A DNA stretch of 64,000 nt, from assembly GCF_963677305.1 (NCBI RefSeq), contig NZ_OY781925.1:743501-807500 (forward strand). The letters run 5' to 3'. The notes below the pieces were generated by a model, which saw only the letters and a list, made by a program, of their open reading frames with translations, was not told the DNA's origin and made no database searches. Positions 25,389 to 33,496 of the stretch are shown here, piece by piece. This DNA is from an uncultured Holophaga sp. GTDB taxonomy: Bacteria > Acidobacteriota > Holophagae > Holophagales > Holophagaceae. Both the position numbers and the translations under genes were made by a program. Position 1 is the first letter of the stretch; every line of letters starts with the position of its first letter.

Positions 25389-25714
25389 GGAAGCTCCTTT
25401 CAGCGCGGAAGGCGCAAGGGGTTCTGGGTATGAGCCCGCCGAGGCCGGTATTCCCCCCTGCCTCCGGCCGGACGGCTACGGTTGGGGTTCCGGCGGTTCG
25501 GAGCACGGCTCAACTTCCCGGCCATCGGGCCGGGGCTCTCAAGTGACCGTGTGCCATGCGATAAGCCCCGCTAGGGCTGAGGTACAAGGGACCACCAGCT
25601 TGGTTCCGGGCCAGTCCTGGGGCATCCCGAGATACCACCCGGACTGTCCATGGATAGACCCATGGATGGTGGAGATGGTTGAAGGTGATTTTTTGAAGGC
25701 CGAGTGCCGCCTTT
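25389..25714 (-). other. 326-bp intergenic region with a possible structured leader
   Basis: No gene is seen between topA and the small secreted protein. The half nearest the small gene is GC-rich with several inverted repeats: CCCGGCC/GGCCGGG with loop ATCG (25517-25534), GGCCGG (25443-25448) with CCGGCC (25464-25469), and GAGCCC (25432-25437) with GGGCTC (25533-25538), which would enclose the others or compete with the first. The topA-proximal part is plainer. I looked for hallmarks of known riboswitches, including the c-di-GMP type, and did not find them. Confidence 0.35.
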
Positions 25715-28150
25715 CTACAGCGGCTCCTCATGCTTGCACTGGGGGCAGAGGAGGACCGTGATCGGGTCCTTTCCCCGGGGCTTCCGGGTCTTCTCGGTCA
25801 TGTAGCTGCTGCCGCACTTGGGGCAGGAGCGGGGCACGGGCTTGTCCCAGGCGGTGAAGTCGCATTTGGGGTAGTTGGTGCACCCGAAGAAGGCCTTGCC
25901 GAAGCGGGACTTGCGGGGGCTCAGGTCACCGCCGCACTTGGGGCAGGGAACTGCGAGGATCTCTTTCTTGACGGTCTTGCACTTGGGGTAGTCCACGCAG
26001 CAGATGAACTCGCCGTAGCGGCCATGGCGCTTGACGTACTCCTTCCCGCAGGTTGGGCACTTCTCCCCGGTGGGCACGTCGGGGGGCACGGGGAGACCCT
26101 TGGGATCAGCCTTCACGATGCCCTTGCAGGAGGGGTAGTTCGGGCAGGCCCAGAAGGGCCCCCATTGTCCCTTGCGGAGGTTCATGGGGGTGGCACCGCA
26201 GAGGGGGCATTCCGGGGCGTCCGCCGGTTCCTCCAGGGCCTCCAGTTCTTCGGTGTGGTCGCACTCCGGGTACTTCGAACAGCCCAGGAAGAGCCCGTTC
26301 TTGCCGATGCGCTTGAGGAGGGGGGCTCCGCACTTCTTGCAGGTGCGGTCTGTGGGGATGCCCGCCTTGAGGTTGGCCATCTCCGAGCCGGCGTTGCTCA
26401 GGAGCTTCTCGAAGGGGCCGTAGAAGTCCTTCATGGCCTTGAGGAAGCTGATCTCGCCCTCTTCGACGCGATCCAGCTGGTTCTCCAGGCCGGAGGTGTA
26501 GCTGGGGTCCATGAGCTCCCGGAAGCCCTGGACCAGCAGGTCGGTCACCACCATGCCCAGTTCCGTGGGCTTGAAGCGCCCCTCCACCTTGCGGACATAG
26601 TCGCGGTCCACGATGGTGGCGATGATGCTGGCATAGGTGGAGGGACGACCGATGCCGTCCTCCTCCAGTTCCTTCACCAGGGTCGCCTCGGAAAAGCGTG
26701 CCGGGGGCTTGGTGAACTGCTGATCGGTCTCGAGCTTATCCAGCTTCAGGTGCTCGCCGAGGATCAGGGGGGGGAGGCCCACCAGCTCCTCCTCCTCGTC
26801 TTCAGCGGGGGCGCTGTCACTCAGGGCTTCGGCCTTCTGCTCCTCCTGACTGGCCCGGTAGACCGCCAGCCAGCCTGGGAAGCGCTCGATCTCACCCTTG
26901 GCCTCGAAGGTGGCCTCTTCGCCCCCCTGGAGGGCGCTGGAGGCCGCCACCACGGTCTCGTCGAAGCGGGCGGCCTCCATCTGGCAGGCCACTGTGCGGC
27001 GCCAGATGAGGGCATAGAGGCGGAACTGGTCGCTGTCCAGGCGCCCGCGAAGGGTCTCGGGAGTGCGGGTGATGTCCGTGGGGCGGATGGCTTCGTGGGC
27101 CTCCTGGGCACTGCTCTTGCCCCGGAAGACCCGGGCCTTGGCGGGGAGGTACTCCTGACCATAGGTCTTGCCCACGTAGTCCCGCACAGCTTCCACGGCC
27201 TCGGGGGCCAGTCGTGGGGAGTCCGTTCTCATGTAGGTGATGAGGCCGATGGGGCCCTCGCCGAAGTCGATGCCCTCGTAGAGCCGCTGGGCGGTCTGCA
27301 TGGTGCGGGTCACGCTCATGCGCAGCTTCTGGGCGGCGTCCTGCTGGAGCTTGGCGGTGGTGTAAGGGGCCCCTGGGTTGCGCTTCTTCTCCTTGGTCAC
27401 CAGGTCCGTGACCTTCCAGTCTGCGTCCTGGATGCGGTCCCTCAGGGTATGGGCCTGCTCCTCATTCTCGATGCGGCGCTTGGCCTCCTTGTTGCCGAGC
27501 TGCAGGGCGCTCCCGCTCAGGCGGGTGAGGCGCATCCAGAACTGGGGGGGAAGCTTGGCGCTGAAGCGGCCCTTGAGGACCCAGTACTCGACAGGGTTGA
27601 AGGCCTGGATCTCCCGCTCGCGATCCACGATGAGGCGGACGGCTACGCTCTGCACCCGGCCGGCACTGAGACCCCGCTTGACCTTGTCCCAGAGCACCTG
27701 GCTCACCTTGTAACCCACCAGGCGGTCCAGCACCCGCCGGGCCCGCTGGGCGTCCACCAGGCTCCGGTTGATCTGGGTGGGCTGCTCCATGGCCTTCTGA
27801 ATGCCCGAGGGGGTGATCTCGTGGAAGAGGACCCGCTTCACCGGCATGCCCTTGGGGGGCTTGATGGCCTCGGTGAGGTGCCAGGAGATGGCTTCACCCT
27901 CGCGGTCAGGGTCAGTGGCGAGGATCAGCTCGTCGGCGGATTTGGCGGCGGCCTTCAGCTCGGTTACCACCTTCTGCTTGGCGGGGGAAATCTCGTATTC
28001 CTCCTGGAAGCCATTCTCCACATCCACCCCGAGCTTCTTCGGCAGGTCGCGGATGTGACCCACGGAAGCCATGACCTTGTACCCCTTGCCGAGGTACTTG
28101 GTGATGGTTTTGGCTTTGGACGGGCTTTCGACGATGACGAGCTTGGTCAA
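25715..28150 (-). CDS. topA: DNA topoisomerase I
   Basis: An 811-aa type IA topoisomerase that relaxes negative supercoils. It opens with TKLVIVESPSKAKTITKYLG (Toprim), has the acidic DPDREGEA triad, the RARRVLDRLVGY segment, and the catalytic tyrosine in GLITYMRTDSPRL. The C-terminus carries five four-cysteine zinc fingers of the CxxC..CxxxxxC type (from CKKCGAPLL to CPKCGSSYM), one or two more than many homologues. The start is a TTG at 28150 behind GGAG; the longer open frame upstream is not conserved in style. dprA is 46 bases upstream on the same strand. Confidence 0.95.
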   Translation of the reverse strand: MTKLVIVESPSKAKTITKYLGKGYKVMASVGHIRDLPKKLGVDVENGFQEEYEISPAKQKVVTELKAAAKSADELILATDPDREGEAISWHLTEAIKPPKGMPVKRVLFHEITPSGIQKAMEQPTQINRSLVDAQRARRVLDRLVGYKVSQVLWDKVKRGLSAGRVQSVAVRLIVDREREIQAFNPVEYWVLKGRFSAKLPPQFWMRLTRLSGSALQLGNKEAKRRIENEEQAHTLRDRIQDADWKVTDLVTKEKKRNPGAPYTTAKLQQDAAQKLRMSVTRTMQTAQRLYEGIDFGEGPIGLITYMRTDSPRLAPEAVEAVRDYVGKTYGQEYLPAKARVFRGKSSAQEAHEAIRPTDITRTPETLRGRLDSDQFRLYALIWRRTVACQMEAARFDETVVAASSALQGGEEATFEAKGEIERFPGWLAVYRASQEEQKAEALSDSAPAEDEEEELVGLPPLILGEHLKLDKLETDQQFTKPPARFSEATLVKELEEDGIGRPSTYASIIATIVDRDYVRKVEGRFKPTELGMVVTDLLVQGFRELMDPSYTSGLENQLDRVEEGEISFLKAMKDFYGPFEKLLSNAGSEMANLKAGIPTDRTCKKCGAPLLKRIGKNGLFLGCSKYPECDHTEELEALEEPADAPECPLCGATPMNLRKGQWGPFWACPNYPSCKGIVKADPKGLPVPPDVPTGEKCPTCGKEYVKRHGRYGEFICCVDYPKCKTVKKEILAVPCPKCGGDLSPRKSRFGKAFFGCTNYPKCDFTAWDKPVPRSCPKCGSSYMTEKTRKPRGKDPITVLLCPQCKHEEPL

Positions 28151-28196
28151 GGCAGACTCCAGGTCTCGGATGATGGCGCCAAGGATGGGAGGTCTG

Positions 28197-29039
28197 TCAA
28201 GCCCTTCTCTCCAGATTGAGGTCCTCGAGGATGTCCGAGGGGCCCCGGCAGAGGTGGGCCGCCCCTTCCCGCAGGAGGTGATTGACCCCTTCCATGCCTG
28301 GATTTTCAGGGGATCCCGGACAGGCCCAGACCTCACGCCCGAGGTCCAGAGCCAACCGGGCCGTCTGGAGGGAGCCCGAGCGGAGTCCCGCCTCCACCAC
28401 CACCACACCCTGCACCCAGGCTGCCAGGATCAGGTTCCGTCTGGGGAAGTGCCACCTGAGGGGAGGGGCCTCCGGCGGGAAGGGGGTGATGACCCCCCCG
28501 CCGGAGGCTGCCATCCGCTCCATGAGTCCGGTGTGCTCCGGGGGGTAGGGGTGATCAAGGCCCGAGCCCAGGAGCCCCCAGGTGGGGCCTGCCTCCAGGG
28601 CTCCGAGGTGGGCGGCGCCATCAATGCCCCGAGCCAGGCCCGAGAGGACCTGGACGCCCTCTCTGGCGAGCTCCCGGCCCCATCGCCAGGCCCTGGTGCG
28701 GCCTTCGCGGCTGGCCTTCCGGCTTCCCACCACCGCCAGGGCCGGACCCGGTCCCGGCAGGCTCCCCTTCACCCAGAGGGCCACCGGATAGGGCAGAGAC
28801 TCCAGCAGGCGGTCCACACCCTCCTCGCCCGGCAGGACCAGGCGTGCCCCCCGTGCTGAAGCCTCCAGTCTCCTGGCGGGCAGGCTGCGCTCCAGTCGCT
28901 CCAGATCCCGGACTTCAGCAGGGCTGAGGGGCGCCTCCACGCCCTGGGCAAGCGCCCCCCAGAGCGCCGCCTTCCGCCCCTCTGCCCAGGGGAGGACGGC
29001 GAATGCAAGGGCCCAGAGGGAGGTCTGCATGGGGATCAC
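28197..29039 (-). CDS. dprA: DNA-processing protein DprA (RecA loader)
   Basis: A 280-aa protein that protects incoming single-stranded DNA and loads RecA during transformation. The Rossmann core shows VVGSRKASREG, VLSGLARGIDGAAHLGAL, GLLGSGLDHPYPPEH, HFPRRNLILAAW, VVVEAGLRSGSLQTA and the ACPGSPENPG motif. The N-terminal region (1-90) is a short helical domain, and the DML1-like C-terminal winged helix seen in some homologues is missing. The start could be GTG 29039 or ATG 29030. Followed by topA, a very common pairing. With the type IV pilus genes in this window it hints at natural competence. Confidence 0.92.
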   Translation of the reverse strand: MIPMQTSLWALAFAVLPWAEGRKAALWGALAQGVEAPLSPAEVRDLERLERSLPARRLEASARGARLVLPGEEGVDRLLESLPYPVALWVKGSLPGPGPALAVVGSRKASREGRTRAWRWGRELAREGVQVLSGLARGIDGAAHLGALEAGPTWGLLGSGLDHPYPPEHTGLMERMAASGGGVITPFPPEAPPLRWHFPRRNLILAAWVQGVVVVEAGLRSGSLQTARLALDLGREVWACPGSPENPGMEGVNHLLREGAAHLCRGPSDILEDLNLERRA

Positions 29040-29084
29040 CCGGGAAGGTCTCCACCATGGCGCGCCTTTTTTAATATGACAAGT

Positions 29085-29525
29085 TCATTTTATCAAAAGT
29101 CGGCTGCTCAGTCGCTTCCGGTTGAGGGAACCCCACTGACGCCCGTCCCGGCTGGCCGGGCGATTGTCCCCCAAAAGCAGATAGCCCCGGCCCGCCTCCC
29201 AGGGACCGGCGCTGCCCCGCTCCGGGTGCTGGACATAGTCCTCTTCCAAGGGGTGCTCATCCAGCATGAAAGTGCCATCCTGCAGCTCCAGGCGCTCCCC
29301 CGGGAGGGCGATGACCCGCTTGACCATCTGCCCCTCGGGGGATTGCACCACCCAGATGTCCCCACGATGCGGCGCCCGGCTGCACCAGGCTCTCAGAGCC
29401 CAGCAGAGCTGGCCGCTCTGGAGGGTGGGCGCCATGCTCTCCCCCTGGATCCGGACCGGATGGACGAAGAGCAGGGGGCTCAGGGCCAGGGCCATGGCCA
29501 TGGGGTAGAGCGCCGGGTGTTTCAT
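29085..29525 (-). CDS. lepB: Signal peptidase I (short form)
   Basis: A 146-aa type I signal peptidase that removes signal peptides at the cytoplasmic membrane. One N-terminal membrane helix (about 5-22) precedes the catalytic Ser30 in GESMAPTL; the general base is Lys69 in MVKRVIALPGE, and box E is LLGDNRPASRDGRQWG. It is short because the beta-rich cap between boxes D and E is reduced. Its ATG overlaps the stop of the pterin-synthase-like gene by four bases (ATGA). Confidence 0.9.
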   Translation of the reverse strand: MKHPALYPMAMALALSPLLFVHPVRIQGESMAPTLQSGQLCWALRAWCSRAPHRGDIWVVQSPEGQMVKRVIALPGERLELQDGTFMLDEHPLEEDYVQHPERGSAGPWEAGRGYLLLGDNRPASRDGRQWGSLNRKRLSSRLLIK

Positions 29526-29881
29526 GCGTGGAGGGAGAGCCTCCGTCCCCGGCCATCGGCGAGGGTGATTCCGGAGAGCCGGGCCGGTGCAGGGACCCTG
29601 GGGCTGAGCTGCTCCAAGAAGTGCCGGCAGAGGGCTTCCGGGGTGTCCAGCGGGGCCTCCAGACAGCGCCCGTCCAGGGGGGCGATGAGGGTGTCCAGGG
29701 CGGCCTCCAGGTCCCGGAAGTCCACCACCACATCAAAGGCGTCCAGCCTGGCGGTCTCTGCGACCACCTCGACCCGGTAGTCGTGGCCGCTGAGGGCTCC
29801 GTCCCGGCCCCGGAAAAGGACGGAGAGAGACCGCTCCACGGCGGCCTGGAAGATCCTCGGGACGGGGGCGGACTCGGACAT
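29522..29881 (-). CDS. Degenerate 6-pyruvoyl-tetrahydropterin synthase/QueD-like protein
   Basis: A 119-aa T-fold protein related to QueD/PTPS. The scaffold is recognisable: GHDYRVEVVAE, VVVDFRDLEAALDTLIAPLD, DTPEALCRHFLEQL. Most catalytic residues are missing. The AAHR zinc histidine reads AAVE (13-16), the LHGH pair reads LSGH so only H33 remains, the catalytic cysteine before it is absent, the DHxxLN histidine reads DGRCLE, and the KET glutamate near the end reads LAD. It is therefore probably inactive as a pterin or queuosine enzyme. It heads a two-gene unit with lepB and is divergent from the ETF-QO gene. Confidence 0.75.
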   Translation of the reverse strand: MSESAPVPRIFQAAVERSLSVLFRGRDGALSGHDYRVEVVAETARLDAFDVVVDFRDLEAALDTLIAPLDGRCLEAPLDTPEALCRHFLEQLSPRVPAPARLSGITLADGRGRRLSLHA

Positions 29882-29999
29882 GTCCTGATGATGCCACCAG
29901 GAGTGATCGGGTTCCGCTGGAAAGGGTCCGCTGCGGGACACCCTACCCCCGACCGGGGCGGGCATCTACACTTAGCGGGAAATCTCCCCTGGAGGTCAC

Positions 30000-31724
30000 A
30001 TGTCACCAGCCCCGTCTCGGGAGGAACTCGCTCTCGATGTCCTCTTCGTGGGGGGCGGACCGGCCTGTCTGGCCGCCCTCTGGCGTCTCCTGGATCTGGT
30101 GGAGGCCCACAACCGCCGTCCCGGTGTCCGGAAGCTGGAGGGGCTCTGTTTCGGGCTCATCGAGAAGGCCGAGGGGTTCGGGGATCATGCCTTTTCGGGA
30201 GCGATCCTGGACCCCTCGAGCCTGCGGGAGCTCTGTCCGGACTTCCTCGCCAGGGGCTTTCCCTCCGAGGGGGTGGTGCAGGCTGAGGAAGTCTGGGTGC
30301 TCAGCTCGGACCACGGGGGGGTGAAGCTCCCGGTGCTGCCTACCTTCCTGGGGAATCGGGGGGCTCATGTGGTCTCCCTGTCCAGGATGGTCCGCTGGAT
30401 GGCGGAGCTGATCGGCGCGAGGGAAGTCCCCGGGGTGGAGGTGCTCCTGCTCCCGGGTTTCGCTGGCCAGGAGGTGCTCTGGGAGGGAGGCCGGGTGGCC
30501 GGAGTGCGCACCGCCGACCGGGGGCTGGATGGGGAGGGGCGCCCGCGGGTGGACCATCAGCCCGGAACGGATCTGAAGGCGAGGGTGACGGTCTTCGGTG
30601 AGGGCCCCCGGGGCCACTTGGCCCGGGAACTGGAGGCGGTGCTGGGGCTGCAGGCCCAGAGCCCACACCCTCAGGTCTTCGAGATGGGGGTCAAGGAGGT
30701 GTGGGAGTTGCCCGAAGGGCGGCTTTTACCTGGCTCCGTCCTCCACTGCACGGGCTGGCCCCAGGAGGAGGGAGAGTCCGGTGGGGGCTTCCTGTACGGC
30801 CTGTCGGGAAACCGGGCCGCGCTGGGCTTCGTTGTCAGCCTGGACACCCGGGACCCCTTTGCCGACGCCCATGAGTGCCTCCAGCGCCTGAAGGGTCACC
30901 CGCGCTTCGCGGAGGTCCTGGAGGGGGGGCGCCCGGTGGAATACGGGGCCAAAGCCCTGGCCATCGGCGGCTGGCACGCCATGCCCCGTCTGGCCTTCGA
31001 GGGGGGGATGCTCCTCGGCGATGCTGCCCAGATGGTGGATGCCGCCCGGCTCAAAGGGATCCACCTGGGCCTGAAGGCCGGGCTCTGCGCAGCCGAGTGT
31101 CTTCTGGACGCCCTGCTGGAGGATGCCTTCGATGAGCTCAGTCTCCAGCGCTATGCCGAGGCCTTCAGGATGTCCTGGGCGGGACAGGAGCTCAGGGCCT
31201 CCCGGGGTGTCCACGGGATCCTGTCGCGTGGGCCGGAGCCCATGGCCGCGCTGAAGCTGGGGCTGAGCCGAGTCACCGGGGGCTGGGTCCCCGGTGGGGG
31301 ACGAGCTCCCCAGAGCGATGCCGACCGGACATCCACCACGGAGGCCTACTATGGCAAGCCGGGAATTCACCGATGCGATCTCGGACCCGGAGTGCACCCC
31401 GATGGCAGGTGGATCCTGGGCAAGCTCGATGCCCTCTTCCTCTCGGGCACCCGACATGATGAGCGGCAGCCCTGCCATCTGCACCTCGTGGGGGATCCAG
31501 GGATCTGTGCCCAATGCCATGCCACCATGGGTGCCCCCTGCACGGTCTTCTGCCCCGCCCAGGTCTACGAAATGAGGTCCCCTTCCGGGGGAGAGGGGCC
31601 GCGATTGGAGATCGCCTTCGCCAACTGCCTCCACTGCAAGACCTGCGATATCAAGTGCCCTGGGCGGAATGTGATCTGGACGCCACCCCAGGGTGGAGGC
31701 GGCCCGCGCTATACCCTATGCTGA
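30000..31724 (+). CDS. Electron transfer flavoprotein-ubiquinone oxidoreductase
   Basis: A 574-aa flavin/iron-sulfur enzyme passing electrons from ETF to the quinone pool at the membrane. The FAD fold starts at VLFVGGGPACLAAL, followed by GDHAFSGAILDP and the ETF-QO-specific segments (GGWHAMPRLAFEGGMLLGDAAQMVDAARLKGIH spread over 966-1090 of the frame). The C-terminal domain has the 4Fe-4S cysteines: CxxC with CPAQVYE, and NCLHCKTCDIKCP followed by WTPPQGGGGPRY. GGAGG precedes the ATG at 30000. No ETF genes are in this window. Confidence 0.93.
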   Translation: MSPAPSREELALDVLFVGGGPACLAALWRLLDLVEAHNRRPGVRKLEGLCFGLIEKAEGFGDHAFSGAILDPSSLRELCPDFLARGFPSEGVVQAEEVWVLSSDHGGVKLPVLPTFLGNRGAHVVSLSRMVRWMAELIGAREVPGVEVLLLPGFAGQEVLWEGGRVAGVRTADRGLDGEGRPRVDHQPGTDLKARVTVFGEGPRGHLARELEAVLGLQAQSPHPQVFEMGVKEVWELPEGRLLPGSVLHCTGWPQEEGESGGGFLYGLSGNRAALGFVVSLDTRDPFADAHECLQRLKGHPRFAEVLEGGRPVEYGAKALAIGGWHAMPRLAFEGGMLLGDAAQMVDAARLKGIHLGLKAGLCAAECLLDALLEDAFDELSLQRYAEAFRMSWAGQELRASRGVHGILSRGPEPMAALKLGLSRVTGGWVPGGGRAPQSDADRTSTTEAYYGKPGIHRCDLGPGVHPDGRWILGKLDALFLSGTRHDERQPCHLHLVGDPGICAQCHATMGAPCTVFCPAQVYEMRSPSGGEGPRLEIAFANCLHCKTCDIKCPGRNVIWTPPQGGGGPRYTLC

Positions 31725-31734
31725 GAGTGGTCCC

Positions 31735-31923
31735 ATGAGCCTTGATCCCCGCCTTCTCGACATCCTGTGCTGCCCCGCCGAGGCAGCGGGAGTGCCCTGT
31801 CACGGTGTCCTTGAGGAGCGCGGGCAGGGTCTGCTCTGCCGGAAGTGCGGTCTGCACTATCCCATCGTGGACGGGATCCCCGTCATGCTGCCGGACCAGG
31901 CCAGCCGCAAGGAAGAACGATGA
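31735..31923 (+). CDS. Trm112-like small zinc protein
   Basis: A 62-aa protein of the Trm112/UPF0434 type, which in other organisms binds and activates methyltransferases. It shows LDPRLLDILCCPA, an insert, then CRKCGLHYPIVDGIPVML, giving the usual cysteine pairs for zinc. Its stop overlaps the ATG of the HldE kinase gene (ATGA), an arrangement that often occurs with LPS sugar genes. Its partner here is unknown. Confidence 0.85.
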   Translation: MSLDPRLLDILCCPAEAAGVPCHGVLEERGQGLLCRKCGLHYPIVDGIPVMLPDQASRKEER

Positions 31924-32924
31924 GACTTGAACGAAGCCGGGCTGAGGCCCTTCTCCAGCGGGTCCGGGGACGCCGGGTGGCCATCCTCGGCGACCTGATG
32001 CTCGACGAATACCTCTTCGGTGAGGTGACCCGGATCTCCCCCGAGGCTCCGGTCCCCATCGTGCGGGTGACCCGTGAGAGGTCTGTCCTCGGCGGTGCGG
32101 CCAATGTCGCGGCCAACCTCAAGGCCCTCGGGGCCCAGCCCATCCTCCTGGGCACCCTGCAGAACGACGCTGCGGGCAACCGTCTCCTGGGTCTGCTGGC
32201 CAAGCTGGAGGTGGGAGCCGATGGACTGGTTTTCGACTCGTCGCGACCGACCATCATCAAGACTCGGGTCATCGGCCTCCAGCAGCAGATGCTCCGGATC
32301 GACCGGGAGGATCCGGGCCTTCTGGAGCCTGCCGTTGTCGGGGGGCTCTGCGAAGCCCTCGAGCGGGCGCTTGAGACGGCGGAGGCCCTGATCATCTCCG
32401 ACTACGCCAAGGGCGTGGTCGGAGAAGGTCTCATGGATCGGGTCCGGGAGGTCTGCATGAAGCGGGACATCCCCTGGATCGTCGATCCCAAGCCCGACCA
32501 CCGCGAGTTCTACCATGGGGCCACCCTCATGACACCCAATACCCGGGAGTTGGTGGAGCTGGCCGGAACGCCAGTCCGCACGGAAGCGGAGTTCCTCAAG
32601 GCCGCCAAGCGTCTGGCCGAGGACCTGGGGCTGAAGGGCCTCCTGGTCACCCGCTCGGAGAAGGGGATGGCCCTCATCTCTCCCGAGACGGGGCACAGGG
32701 ATCCCTGGATCATCCCCACCGAGGCGCGGGAGGTTTTCGATGTGAGTGGAGCCGGCGATACGGTCATCGCCGCCTTCAGTGCCGCGGTGGCCTCCGGTGC
32801 CGACTGGAAGGAGGCCGCCATGTTGGCCAACGCCGCTGCCGGTGTGGTGGTGGCCAAGGTGGGCACGGCCACGGCCACACCTACGGAGATCCTGGAGCAC
32901 TACCGGGAACAGGAGGCCCAGTAG
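31920..32924 (+). CDS. D-glycero-beta-D-manno-heptose 7-phosphate kinase (HldE kinase domain/RfaE1)
   Basis: A 334-aa PfkB-family sugar kinase for ADP-heptose synthesis, the LPS inner-core sugar precursor. It shows GDLMLDEYLFGEVTRISPEAPVPIV, GGAANVAANLKALGA, DYAKGVV, VDPKPDHREFY and the catalytic DVSGAGDTVIA (Asp base). The adenylyltransferase half of bifunctional HldE is absent, so that step must be encoded elsewhere. Translationally coupled to the Trm112-like gene. Confidence 0.93.
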   Translation: MRLERSRAEALLQRVRGRRVAILGDLMLDEYLFGEVTRISPEAPVPIVRVTRERSVLGGAANVAANLKALGAQPILLGTLQNDAAGNRLLGLLAKLEVGADGLVFDSSRPTIIKTRVIGLQQQMLRIDREDPGLLEPAVVGGLCEALERALETAEALIISDYAKGVVGEGLMDRVREVCMKRDIPWIVDPKPDHREFYHGATLMTPNTRELVELAGTPVRTEAEFLKAAKRLAEDLGLKGLLVTRSEKGMALISPETGHRDPWIIPTEAREVFDVSGAGDTVIAAFSAAVASGADWKEAAMLANAAAGVVVAKVGTATATPTEILEHYREQEAQ

Positions 32925-33025
32925 GGCCTGCCTACCCGGAAAGGGAGGCGTCCAGCCGCTTCGTGCCCTCTGCGTCTCCCCTTTCGACCCCTTGCGGTGC
33001 CATGGCGGAGCCACGACACCGCCTC

Positions 33026-33496
33026 TCAGTCCGCCAGTTCCGCGCTCAGGATGAAGTAGGCCCCCTTGGGCAGCCGCTCCACGACATTGGAGAAGTCCAG
33101 GTCATAGGTGGAGGTCTGGCCGGCGGCCAGGGAAATGATCCAGGGTCCGCCACTGGCCACACCCAGGAGGCGATCCTCCTGGTCGAAGACGGCGACGGCG
33201 AAGCCGGGGCGCAGGCTGCGCTGGGAGGTGTTGGTCACATCCACCTGGGCGCGTGCACCCATCCGGATGGTTTTCACGATCTTGATCTCCTTCTGGTCGA
33301 AGAAGATGGAGTTGATCTTGATGCCGTCGATACCGATGTCGAGGGGCAGGAGCTGGTCCCACTTGAAGGTGCATCGGCGGCTGGTGTAGCTCAGGGGTTG
33401 GGGTGCAGGTGCCTTCTGCCCCTGGAGGGGTGCCTGGGCCGGAGCGGGGGCCTGGGCGAGCCCGAGAGCCGTTGAGAGGAGGAGCCCCAGCATCAT
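33026..33496 (-). CDS. Secreted protein of unknown function
   Basis: A 156-aa protein with a signal peptide (MLGLLLSTALGLAQA) followed by a Pro/Ala/Gln linker and one beta-sandwich-like domain (about 40-156): IGIDGIKINSIFFDQKE, VDVTNTSQRSLRPGFAVAVFD, LAAGQTSTYDLDF. The pattern of an NTS turn followed by core strands suggests an Ig-like or CARDB-like fold. Its ATG overlaps the stop of the zinc-finger gene (TGATG), so the two are coupled. Confidence 0.65.
   Translation of the reverse strand: MMLGLLLSTALGLAQAPAPAQAPLQGQKAPAPQPLSYTSRRCTFKWDQLLPLDIGIDGIKINSIFFDQKEIKIVKTIRMGARAQVDVTNTSQRSLRPGFAVAVFDQEDRLLGVASGGPWIISLAAGQTSTYDLDFSNVVERLPKGAYFILSAELAD

Noticed and set aside
25389..25560. A c-di-GMP (GEMM) or other known riboswitch before the small secreted gene
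   Set aside because: Hairpins exist but the conserved sequence cores of the classes I compared are missing. Kept only as an unassigned structured leader.
25685..25714. Terminator directly after topA
   Set aside because: The short AAGGC/GCCTT hairpin is followed by A residues, not T residues, on the minus strand.
25730..28219. 829-codon open frame antisense to topA
   Set aside because: The topA frame carries all catalytic motifs and five zinc fingers; the antisense product has no recognisable pattern.
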